From Sphingomonadales bacterium (GTDB taxonomy: Bacteria > Pseudomonadota > Alphaproteobacteria > Sphingomonadales > Sphingomonadaceae): 64,000 nt of DNA. Made by a program: the position numbers and the translations under genes. The DNA lies in NCBI GenBank assembly GCA_027489295.1, contig JAIYAA010000279.1:1-64000 (forward strand), given 5' to 3'. Below the pieces are notes generated by a model, which did no database searches, was not told the origin of the DNA, and saw only the letters and a list, made by a program, of their open reading frames with translations. Positions 1 through 7,074 of the stretch are shown here, in pieces; positions within the stretch are counted from its first letter, which is position 1; the number at the start of each line of letters is the position of its first letter.

Positions 1-736
1 GCGAGGAGTACGCGACGCGACATCAGGTTCCGCTTTCTGAAGGGAGAATGACGCGAGGATGTATCGGCGATGTTATATGGTATCAAGGGAATTATGCTGC
101 GATGCCATGCGGATCGGCATGCCATCGGCGCGTACCCCTGCAAGCCGTTCCGAACCTGGAGATGGGAGGCCAAAAGAGAGGCGGTGGTGGGTACGCCGCC
201 TACCACGATCAGGCGAGAGAGGAAGGATTTTCTATGCTTTGCCTGCTGCCTGCGGCGCAGAAAGCCCCCAAATATATTTCTGTATCGACGCTCGGCAGCT
301 CAATACTTGGTCAGTCCCGCCGCAAGCGTCGACCGTGTTGATATCGGTCATGAAGGAAAAGCTCCTCCCTTGGGCGAGCTATGTCTGCGTTGGATTGCTG
401 TCCCCTCGGAAACTCCTAGACTCAAGCTAATGTCCGTTACACTTGGATGACATCGACAAATTAGTTAGTGCGCACAACCTTGAGACGGATTTTTACGTCC
501 GTAAGGCCCTTCTGAATAGTCGCGCGATTTGCCACGTCTTGCGGATCGGCTTTTTGATTTCTCAGAAAGCCTTTTGTCAAATCAGCTAATGCGAAATTGC
601 CTCGCTAACGCATTGTGATGAAAGCCCCTGTCTCATTTTGGGATTCAATCGCCTCATCTTACGACGACACAAAATCGTCATCTGAGAGTTTGCGACTCGC
701 CGGCTAATCGGTGCTTACCTAATGTGAGGGGATACG
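1..736. other. Left flank without a supported gene; holds an att-like repeat
   Basis: No reading frame here looks like a protein: the longest frames overlap each other in all three phases and show no family motif. The stretch contains the 38-bp att-like repeat at 178..215, which marks the left edge of a decayed integrated element. From about 430 to 720 the DNA is more AT-rich than the rest of the window and probably holds the promoter of the PEP-CTERM gene at 737. I see nothing else. Confidence 0.6.
178..215 (+). repeat. Older att-like core repeat (copy 1)
   Basis: These 38 bases recur at 2059..2096 with one mismatch, including the core (GGTGGGTACGCCG here, GGTGGGTCCGCCG at 2066 and in the tRNA-Lys 3' end) and the following CCTACCACGATCAGG. 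Because the match continues into the arm just inside the live prophage, this copy most likely marks the distal end of an earlier related element. The mismatch falls inside the core, so the site may be inactive. Confidence 0.65.
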
Positions 737-1321
737 ATGCGCACTAAAGCTTTCGCGCTGCTCGCCGCTGCAACTGCAGCCGTCGCAGCTCCTTCCGCCG
801 CGTCGGCGGCAACCATCGTCGGCACGCTCGCTGGCGCGCTATTTGGCGTCACCAGTTCAACTCCGGACATTACCGCAGGCACCACCTTTGGTAGCTCGGT
901 CAGTCTGGTTTCGAGCACAACGGGCGACTTCAGCGTTGTTCCGAACTTCACCTTTGCCAATGTCGGCAACGTGACCGCGTCGACCGGTTCACCCGTCACC
1001 CTGAGCAGCACCTTCGGTAGCTTCACCGGCTCGGTAACTTCGGTCAGCACGACCGGCCTAAGCGGTGTTGTGTCATTCTACACCCTCGGGACATTCACCC
1101 CCGCAGGTGCGCTGAGCACGTTCACACCGGGTGCAGCGTCGCTTACCTTCAGTTTCACCCAGACCGGCGGCGCCAATTCGGCTGTTTCCGGCAGCTACTC
1201 CCTATCATCGCCGCCGTCGGGCGTGCCGGAACCGGCGGCATGGGGCATGCTCATCGCGGGTGCCGGGATGGCCGGCGCGGCCGTTCGCCGCCGCCGAACC
1301 CTCCGGGTTACTTACGCTTAA
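737..1321 (+). CDS. PEPxxWA-CTERM sorting-domain secreted protein
   Basis: This 194-residue protein begins with a signal peptide (MRTKAFALLAAATAAVAAPS, cleavage near residue 24) and ends with a sorting tail: PEPAAW at about residue 165, a hydrophobic stretch, then an RRRR patch. That is the PEPxxWA-CTERM layout of alphaproteobacterial exported proteins processed by the exosortase system. The middle is Ser/Thr/Gly-rich and beta-prone, with no enzyme motif. A GAGGGG ribosome site precedes the ATG. It lies between two att-like repeats (178 and 2059), so it may be cargo of a decayed element or host DNA trapped there. The family call is secure; the role in envelope or matrix is inferred. Confidence 0.85.
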   Translation: MRTKAFALLAAATAAVAAPSAASAATIVGTLAGALFGVTSSTPDITAGTTFGSSVSLVSSTTGDFSVVPNFTFANVGNVTASTGSPVTLSSTFGSFTGSVTSVSTTGLSGVVSFYTLGTFTPAGALSTFTPGAASLTFSFTQTGGANSAVSGSYSLSSPPSGVPEPAAWGMLIAGAGMAGAAVRRRRTLRVTYA

Positions 1322-1499
1322 GACGCGACGAACATCGCACACGCAGGGCGGCCCCGCCGGGGTCGCCCATCGTCGTCCGCTTATGGCTCGTCGCTCGACT
1401 TCCGAAAGAATGGACGTTGCCGTTTACGATCTCGCTCCTCGACCCCGCCTCTTGCACGCGAGCGAGAAATCACGGCTCAAGCCGGAGCATCAGACGAGT

Positions 1500-1903
1500 A
1501 GCGCCGGCACATACCGGACTGAGCCAAAAAACGACGGATTTGTGGGGTTTCGACGCGCATCCTCTGCACCAGTACCCCCCAGATACCCCCACGCCGATCG
1601 CACTGCATTTTAACGCGCCCCCTGCGCGTCCTGACGATAGCCGTCTAACCGGCAATTTGCGGCAGCGCTAACCCCTGAAACACAACCAGAACGAGCGACA
1701 TATAGATCCGAAAAGCACGGATAGGTGGGGGGCGCCAACTGGGGCCATTACCGAACGTCAGTCGGCAACGGATCGCCGAGCGATGCCATCTCAGCCGCAT
1801 CTCGATGGTAACACTCTACCGCGGACTACGCCAGGACGGCCACATCGCGCGATTGGCACGCGACGCTGTACCCTACGAGCTTTCGGCCGCCGATCGAGAA
1901 AAG
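1500..1903 (+). repeat. Diverged direct repeat of 2260..2680
   Basis: This segment is colinear with 2260..2680. Shared blocks include CCGGACTGAGC, a pair of TACCCCC boxes (1571 and 1582; 2332 and 2344), TATAGATCCGAAAAG, and the start of the HTH gene. Distance from the first block to the HTH start is 223 bases here and 233 in the other copy. It is best read as the terminal segment of an older element related to the live prophage. Confidence 0.7.
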
Positions 1904-1996
1904 CAACATGTTGACGCCGCAGCGCCGCCGGTACTGAGCAGGCATCTGCCGCAAGTGCAACGAGGCGCCGGTTGGAGCGGAAAGCCAGGGCAATGA
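1739..1996 (+). pseudogene. Decayed copy of the prophage-end HTH gene
   Basis: Reading from 1739 gives a frame that aligns with the protein at 2509 over about 55 residues (shared RQRIAE, QDG.IAR, VPYELSAAD). The TTG start of the live copy is CTG here, and after residue 55 the sequence diverges and joins the integrase-proximal repeat at 1995. The frame has no stop despite many substitutions, so a shortened product from the in-frame ATG at 1805 cannot be excluded. I call it a truncated, probably inactive remnant. Confidence 0.6.
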
Positions 1997-2079
1997 GGCT
2001 CAACAGAAACCGACGGTTTCCGGAAGCTTGTGTCCTTCGATGTCCTTGGGTGTACGGAGAGGCGGTGGTGGGTCCGCCG
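1995..2079 (+). repeat. Integrase-proximal att repeat outside the prophage
   Basis: These 85 bases match 47052..47134 closely (GAGGCTCAACAGAAACC, TGTCCTTCGATGTCCTTGGGTGT, then the core). In the live prophage this sequence lies between the integrase module and the tRNA. Its presence outside the opposite end shows that another element with the same integrase-proximal end was already in this site. Confidence 0.75.
2066..2079 (+). repeat. Prophage attachment core, distal end
   Basis: The core TGGTGGGTCCGCCG is identical to the last 14 bases of the tRNA-Lys gene region at 47121..47134. Inside the prophage it is followed by paired GGATGCCCCC boxes at 2141 and 2153 and GATACCCCC boxes at 2332 and 2344, each pair 12 bp apart, which are likely arm-type integrase sites. 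Confidence 0.8.
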
Positions 2080-2140
2080 CCTACCACGATCAGGCGCTAA
2101 ACAGGCGGTTTTCCGCGCCCCGTCCCGCCACCATTTCACA

Positions 2141-2352
2141 GGATGCCCCCTAGGATGCCCCCAAATCTTTTTCCGGGGTCACGCAGATCGGGAGCGAGGC
2201 GCCCGGCGCTGGAACCGCCGCCTGAGAAGATATGAGATGTCCTGATCACCTGTGCCGGGCGCCCCGGCACCCACCGGACTGAGCTCGAAAAACGGCGGAT
2301 TTGCGTGGGTCTGCCTTGTGCCGCGCCAGTCGATACCCCCACGGATACCCCC
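2141..2352 (+). promoter_or_regulatory. Candidate arm-type integrase sites, distal arm
   Basis: Two pairs of direct repeats are visible: GGATGCCCCC at 2141 and 2153, and GATACCCCC at 2332 and 2344. Both pairs have 12-bp spacing, about one helical turn. Similar (G)ATGCCCCC boxes cluster at the other end of the prophage (46955..47014). Arrays of this kind flanking the core are typical of arm-type sites bound by the N-terminal domain of tyrosine integrases; binding itself is inferred. Confidence 0.5.
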
Positions 2353-2508
2353 ACGTTTATCGCGCTGCATTCTGCGGTCCCGATTCGCTCGGCGGTGAGG
2401 CGCGCCGATCATATCTGCTGCGTCCCAGCCTGGCACCCGCTTCGCCATTGGAACACATCCAGAACGCGCTATATATAGATCCGAAAAGAATAGGCCGGGC
2501 GCGCGAAC

Positions 2509-2805
2509 TTGGGACCATCACCGGACGTCATTCGGCAGCGGATTGCCGAGCAATGCCAGGTCAGCGGCATCTCAATGGCCGCCCTCTCCCGCGTGCTGGG
2601 CCGCCAGGACGGCTATATCGCGCGCTTCGTGCGCGACTCGGTGCCCTACGAGCTGTCCGCCGCCGATCTGGACAAGCTGGCCCGCTACTTCGGCCTTCCT
2701 GGTCCCCGGCTCGGCGCGCCACCCCGCCAGGATGATCGCCGCGCCTTTGCTGAGCGGCGGCGGTTCCGGCCGCAGTATCGGACGGTGGTGCGTCGGGTCT
2801 CTTGA
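2509..2805 (+). CDS. Small HTH-like protein at the prophage end
   Basis: This 98-residue protein is predicted from a TTG start; the homologous block in the decayed copy begins at the same position. Residues about 7 to 60 look like a helix-turn-helix (RQRIAEQC, SMAALSRVLG, GYIARFVRD, SAADLDKLARYFG), followed by a basic tail rich in Arg. It probably binds DNA, but the target is unknown. It is the first gene inside the distal attachment site, and a diverged copy sits in the older remnant, so it belongs to the conserved end of this element family. The upstream TATATATAGAT is a possible promoter element. Confidence 0.65.
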   Translation: MGPSPDVIRQRIAEQCQVSGISMAALSRVLGRQDGYIARFVRDSVPYELSAADLDKLARYFGLPGPRLGAPPRQDDRRAFAERRRFRPQYRTVVRRVS

Positions 2806-3032
2806 TAACCTTGGTCGGCCAGCGTGCTCTCGTCACCGGCACCAGGATAATCGAAGCTCTGGGATGGCAAGCCGAAACCCCTAATATCACAAGCATTCCG
2901 ACAAGTGATAAGGCGCAAGCACGCCCCTGACTTTGCGAGTGCCCGGCGTTTGGGAATGGACTCTGCCTTCAAAGTTATATTGCGATAAAATCGATGTTTG
3001 TGTATCGCACATTAACCAACGGGGGGCGGGAA

Positions 3033-4277
3033 ATGAGCGGATTTAGTGGGCCTGCGGCAAACGGGTCGCCGCAGTCTAATCGCTTTGAGGCACTTGATAG
3101 CCTGCGCGGCCTTTGCGCTTGCATGGTCGTGTTCTTCCACCTCAAGACGACGGGTTGGATCACAAATTCCGGCATGGCCCTGCACGGCTGGATGTTTGTA
3201 GACTTCTTTTTCGTTCTGAGCGGCTTCGTCATAGCTAACAGCTATTTTGAACGGCTGCAGCAAGGGCACTCGGTCACCAAGTTCATGCTGCTCCGCCTCT
3301 GTCGTATCTACCCCCTGCATCTCGCACTCCTCTCCCTTTTCTTGGTCATGGAGCTCGCCGGCTACATCTTCGGCTCGGCTGGATCGAGCGCTCGCATCGC
3401 TTTTGCCCATCCGCGTTCTGTGCCAGAACTCGTCGCGTCCTTGTCACTCACGCACATTTTCTTCCAATTCCCATCGCTGGTTTGGAACGGCCCCAGCTGG
3501 AGCATCGCGGCAGAGGTATGGACCTATCTCTTGATGGCCGCATCCGTGCGATTTTTCCCGCGATACGCCATCATGTTCATTGCGTGCGCTGCGGCGTTCT
3601 CCGCTGGCCTGATGCTGCTCGCCGGAAGTGATGCCTGGGTGCCTGGCAGCGGGTATGATCTCGCTCGGTGTGTATTCGGATTTTCAGTCGGCGCACTGGG
3701 TTGGAAAGCCCACCGCAAGATCGGCGCCTTTCGCCCGTCGTTCATAGTGGCGACCTCAATAGAGATAGCTGTAGCAGCGTTGTGTCTCCTTGCGGTCCAT
3801 ACGGCAGCCGCACCGATACTGTCGCCGGCGATCTTTCTTGTGGCAGTGTTGACATTTTCTATCGAGCGAGGGGCGTTAAGTCGGGCGCTCTGTCTGCAAT
3901 GGCCGCAAGCGCTCGGGGCGTGGAGCTACTCTATCTATCTGCTTCACACCTTGTTACTCGGGCGAGCGCTCGACCTTCTGTCGGTGGCGGGCGCACGGTT
4001 GCACCTACCCCTTGTGCACACGCGGTTCACCGGGACTGGCACCATGCGTGTGGTAACCCTCGCGCCTGACGTTGTCGCCCTCGGGCTGCTTGCGGGGATC
4101 GTGGCTTGCGCTGCGTTTTCGTATCACAACTTCGAACTGCCGGCGAATGAGTGGTTGCGGTCGCGCTTACGCTCTTCATCGAAGGCAAAGAAAAAGGGGG
4201 AAATGCAGCATACGTCCACTCGTCCGCTGTTACCGATTACTCCTGAAAATCTGCAGACCGCAGACACAGTGGCGTGA
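3033..4277 (+). CDS. Acyltransferase-3 family membrane protein (O-acetylase type)
   Basis: The 414-residue product from ATG 3033 (preceded by GGGGGGCGGG) is a polytopic membrane protein of the OafA/YrhL acyltransferase-3 family. Family motifs are visible: RFEALDSLRGL near the N-terminus, FFVLSGFVI in the second helix, PSWSIAAEVW, and WSYSIYLLHTLL near the end. Such enzymes transfer acetyl groups to O-antigen, exopolysaccharide or peptidoglycan sugars. It faces the late operon from the far end of the prophage, the usual place for serotype-conversion genes. Altered surface glycans that block phage re-entry are therefore a reasonable inference; the substrate is unknown. Confidence 0.88.
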   Translation: MSGFSGPAANGSPQSNRFEALDSLRGLCACMVVFFHLKTTGWITNSGMALHGWMFVDFFFVLSGFVIANSYFERLQQGHSVTKFMLLRLCRIYPLHLALLSLFLVMELAGYIFGSAGSSARIAFAHPRSVPELVASLSLTHIFFQFPSLVWNGPSWSIAAEVWTYLLMAASVRFFPRYAIMFIACAAAFSAGLMLLAGSDAWVPGSGYDLARCVFGFSVGALGWKAHRKIGAFRPSFIVATSIEIAVAALCLLAVHTAAAPILSPAIFLVAVLTFSIERGALSRALCLQWPQALGAWSYSIYLLHTLLLGRALDLLSVAGARLHLPLVHTRFTGTGTMRVVTLAPDVVALGLLAGIVACAAFSYHNFELPANEWLRSRLRSSSKAKKKGEMQHTSTRPLLPITPENLQTADTVA

Positions 4278-4509
4278 CGGCATCGTTGTGAGGGGCAACT
4301 GCGAAGCAATGCAGATCGCCTTTATGCGACCACCATCAGATCCCTTTATTTCGCTGCAGCCGACACGGTCGACGATTGATTTTCTGCACCATCCCTGGGA
4401 GATCGCGTTCTGAAGCTCCGCAGACCGACGCTATTCGCGATCGAGGCGGTTGCTGTAGCCCTCCTCATAGCTGCCGCGTGGACCAGTTGGCTGCTGTCGC
4501 TACGCTAGT
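4278..4509. other. Intergenic stretch, no supported gene
   Basis: The only candidate is a short frame ending at 4508 that would encode a basic residue run followed by one membrane helix, but it has no ATG, GTG or TTG start. I see no clear terminator. Confidence 0.4.
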
Positions 4510-4815
4510 TTACCGCCCGGCCGCCTCGATCCGCGCCCAGCCCCTCGTCTTACACCGCCCGCACCGCAGCCGGTCACGAAACTGCTTTTCGGTGAATGCC
4601 CCCGGCGCGGCGACATACAGCTCCTCCGTCCGCATGATGACTGAGTGCCCGCACATGCCGACACCACGCGGGCACTGGCAGACGATTCGCACGCGCGGCG
4701 CGAATCCCACAGCCTGGTCGAGGGGAATTGACGGAGGGCCCGCGCTGCGCATACACGGAACATGGCGAGAACATTCGGGGGAGTCTAGGGCTCTATCCCC
4801 TACCACAAAATTCAT
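4510..4815 (-). CDS. Small cysteine-motif hypothetical protein
   Basis: The 101-residue frame has a C-terminal half with paired cysteines (CQCPRGVGMCG, then RLRCGRCKTRGWA), which resembles a zinc ribbon. The first 40 residues look uninformative, so the true start could be a later GTG or ATG. It lies in the conversion region, opposite in strand to the acyltransferase gene. No function can be given; it may be spurious in its N-terminal part. Confidence 0.4.
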   Translation of the reverse strand: MNFVVGDRALDSPECSRHVPCMRSAGPPSIPLDQAVGFAPRVRIVCQCPRGVGMCGHSVIMRTEELYVAAPGAFTEKQFRDRLRCGRCKTRGWARIEAAGR

Positions 4816-4840
4816 GTTAAAATTCGCCTAGGGGAGAGAA

Positions 4841-4945
4841 ATGGACGTTCTGCAGATTGCTCTGATGATCGTTATAATCAGCGTGCTGATCGGCCTGCTG
4901 AACCTCTGGTATCTAGAGCAACCGGCCGATCCCCAGGACTTTTGA
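4841..4945 (+). CDS. 34-aa single-helix membrane micro-protein
   Basis: A GGGGAGAG ribosome site sits just before ATG 4841. The frame encodes 34 residues: a short N-terminus, one hydrophobic helix (IALMIVIISVLIGLLNLW) and an acidic tail ending PADPQDF. It stops 11 bases before the 3' end of the convergent SGNH gene. The good ribosome site and clean membrane helix favour a real gene. Its role is unknown; phage conversion regions often carry such small membrane proteins. Confidence 0.5.
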   Translation: MDVLQIALMIVIISVLIGLLNLWYLEQPADPQDF

Positions 4946-4956
4946 CCTGAGATTCG

Positions 4957-6576
4957 CTAAGCTGGCCACACCGCGCGCAAGCCGTATTGCGGGGTCTCGC
5001 CGCCGGTGGTCAGCTTGTTCATGCCGACAGGCGTTTCGTGCAGGCTGTCCGACTGATAGTTGATGCGGTTCTGCGTATCGGCCTGCGTCTCGAACACGCT
5101 GGCGCCACCGCTGCGCATCAACGGCATGTCCAGAATGCGCAGCTTGCCGTCATAGGTCTGGCCGGGGCCGGCGTTGTTGTCCGTCAGCAGGTTCTTGCCG
5201 CCGATCTGGCTGCGCTGGAGCGCGCGATAGCTGGTGAAGCCGCCGCCGCCGTTGATATAGTTCTCGTTGTTGTTGTGCATCTCGACGACAAGCGTGACGT
5301 CCCAGCCAAGCGGCAGGTAGCTCGGTGCAGATGCGTTGTAGATCAGCGTATTGACGTTGCCGTAGATCGTGGTCGGCTTGTCGGTGACGGCCGATAGCGC
5401 CGACTGCGACAAGTCGTTGTGCCCCGCCATCACCAATATCCGGTTCTGGCCGCCGGGGATCAGGCACGACAGGCCCGCCGTAAGCGGGTTGGTTGTGGTG
5501 TAGTCCAGCCGGCCCTTCAGCGAACTTTGCCCGCTGCCGTAGATCGTCGTCGCGCCGCCGATGGCGTAATTGATGACGCGCACCGTTTTCGGCAGCGCGT
5601 AGGACGCGCCAGGCTCGGTCATCACCATCGACGGGTTTTCTGCCGGCAGCGTCGGCAGCACCGAACAGATGCGGCTATCGCCCTCAAGGGCAAGCTGGTC
5701 GGTCACGTCGGGGATAGCATAGCCATCGGCAATCGCTGCCATCACGCTGTCAAATTCGGCGTCGGTCAGGGCGCGATTGTAGACGATGCACTCGACAATG
5801 TCGGCGGTCAGCCAATCGCCCTGCGCCGGGCTGTTGTTGGTGATGTTGACGGCGGCGGTAACAGTCCCCGAATGGCGGCCCATCTCGATACCGGGCGCCG
5901 CGGTCGCATTCTGGTTCGCGACCGTCAGCGCCTTGCGATTTACGCCGCACCGCTGCCCGACGGTGTTTGTGCCAGTTGCAACCGGCGTGCCGATATTGCC
6001 GTTTCGCCAGCCGGCAACCTGCAACTGGCTGCCGAGCGCGATAAACGGCTTCACCGCCGTGTCCGTCGACGTGCTGACGCGGCCGACATAGGGTGCCGCG
6101 CCGTTGGTCCCGTTGGTCAGGTACGCCAGCTTGCTGCCTGGCGTACCTGTGCGGGTGCCGCACGAAAAATATGCCTTGTTCGAAGCGCGGGTGTTGTGGT
6201 CGCGCACAACCATGATGACGGTGGACGCGAGCGGCCCCATGGACGGCGTGCTGGGATTGGAAAGGAAGCCGTCCTGGTTGAAGCGCAGCGCCTTCAGGCC
6301 GCTGGCATAGGTCACCAGCTGGGGGCCGCTGCCCGACGCCTCGTCACCCAGCGTGTAACCGTTGCCCGACAGATCGGTCACCGACGTGACGCGGCTATTG
6401 GCCTGGGTGACGGTGGAATAGTTGGCGTTGTATCGCGCGACCAGACCGGAAGTTACCGGCAGGGTGACGTTGGGGGCTGGCGTAGGCGTGGGCGTGGGCG
6501 TCGCAATCACCGTGACCGGGGAATGCGCCCAGAGTGCGATCGCAGAAACGGAAAGGGTCAAGGCATTCAAGCGCAT
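4957..6576 (-). CDS. Tail-associated SGNH esterase with LamG-like domain
   Basis: This 539-residue protein is the last gene of the late operon. It starts with a hydrophobic signal-like segment (1..25) and a PT-repeat linker (26..35). A LamG-like beta region (about 45..285) is followed by an SGNH hydrolase domain with the complete catalytic set: GDSR at 299..302 (Ser301), a Gly-Gly at 340..341, GHND at 385..388, and DSLH at 510..513. SGNH enzymes remove acetyl or other esters from sugars. In a phage that encodes an acyltransferase, a plausible role is deacetylating the surface receptor, but this is inference. The N-terminal segment suggests export or membrane association, unusual for a virion protein. 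Confidence 0.75.
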   Translation of the reverse strand: MRLNALTLSVSAIALWAHSPVTVIATPTPTPTPAPNVTLPVTSGLVARYNANYSTVTQANSRVTSVTDLSGNGYTLGDEASGSGPQLVTYASGLKALRFNQDGFLSNPSTPSMGPLASTVIMVVRDHNTRASNKAYFSCGTRTGTPGSKLAYLTNGTNGAAPYVGRVSTSTDTAVKPFIALGSQLQVAGWRNGNIGTPVATGTNTVGQRCGVNRKALTVANQNATAAPGIEMGRHSGTVTAAVNITNNSPAQGDWLTADIVECIVYNRALTDAEFDSVMAAIADGYAIPDVTDQLALEGDSRICSVLPTLPAENPSMVMTEPGASYALPKTVRVINYAIGGATTIYGSGQSSLKGRLDYTTTNPLTAGLSCLIPGGQNRILVMAGHNDLSQSALSAVTDKPTTIYGNVNTLIYNASAPSYLPLGWDVTLVVEMHNNNENYINGGGGFTSYRALQRSQIGGKNLLTDNNAGPGQTYDGKLRILDMPLMRSGGASVFETQADTQNRINYQSDSLHETPVGMNKLTTGGETPQYGLRAVWPA

Positions 6577-6917
6577 TGGGTGGCCTCATTCGTAGGATGG
6601 TGAGCCGCTGGCAGCTCGGGGATTCGGTAGCCCGGCCGAGTGCCTGGATTCTGGATGACCGTTTCGATTGCATCCCGGCCGAGGAGACGGCGCAGCATCC
6701 CGATACGAGCCTGAATGACGCGATCGGCAGCGCCCGGCTCGTTGTCGGGGTTGGGCCATAGCCCATGCCGGATGACGGCAACCGGGACGCTCGCCCCACG
6801 CCGCGCCAGCAGGATGCTCAGGACGTCGCATTCCTGCGTTGTCAGCTGCACCAGGCGGCCGTCGACTACGCACTGGTTGCGGTGATACTGCTCGGGGCTC
6901 TGCCGTATTTCAGGCAT
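6567..6917 (-). CDS. Stand-alone OmpR-type winged-helix protein
   Basis: The 116-residue protein matches the C-terminal effector domain of OmpR/PhoB regulators and has no receiver domain: LTTQECDVLSILLARRGA, then the recognition helix region VIQARIGMLRRLLGR, and the wing TRPGYRIPE. It overlaps the start of the SGNH gene by 10 bases and follows the lysis cassette, so it is part of the late transcript. It probably binds DNA and may control late expression or host genes. Nothing identifies its target. Confidence 0.7.
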   Translation of the reverse strand: MPEIRQSPEQYHRNQCVVDGRLVQLTTQECDVLSILLARRGASVPVAVIRHGLWPNPDNEPGAADRVIQARIGMLRRLLGRDAIETVIQNPGTRPGYRIPELPAAHHPTNEATQCA

Positions 6918-7074
6918 TGGTCTGCCGCAGCAGCGCCCATAGCCGCTGGAAGTTGGTTGCGGTCCCGGCGCCGGCGAACAGGATGACGTACCAGCCGCGG
7001 CCGGAGACCAGCGTGTCGCCGTTCGGAAGATCGCTCCACCGAAAGTCGGGAAAGCCGGGCACCGGCGCGCTCAT
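6910..7074 (-). CDS. 54-aa hypothetical late protein
   Basis: ATG at 7074 overlaps the stop of the Rz-like gene (ATGA), which supports this start over the longer upstream frame. The 54 residues contain a short hydrophobic patch (GWYVILFAGAG) and end eight bases inside the next gene. It fits a translationally coupled late-operon protein. I do not recognise it. Confidence 0.5.
   Translation of the reverse strand: MSAPVPGFPDFRWSDLPNGDTLVSGRGWYVILFAGAGTATNFQRLWALLRQTNA

Noticed and set aside
48..450. Three overlapping frames at the left edge
   Set aside because: They occupy all three phases of the same DNA, two contain the translated att repeat, and none has a family motif.
2066..2079. Possible second tRNA gene at the distal att core
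   Set aside because: Only the last bases of the acceptor/T-stem side match; no anticodon or D arm is present.
4410..4508. Short frame encoding a basic stretch and one membrane helix
   Set aside because: Only a CTG could start it; it looks protein-like but there is no standard start and no homologue can be checked here.
5419..6603. 394-aa open frame on the + strand
   Set aside because: Antisense to the SGNH esterase gene, whose catalytic motifs are intact.
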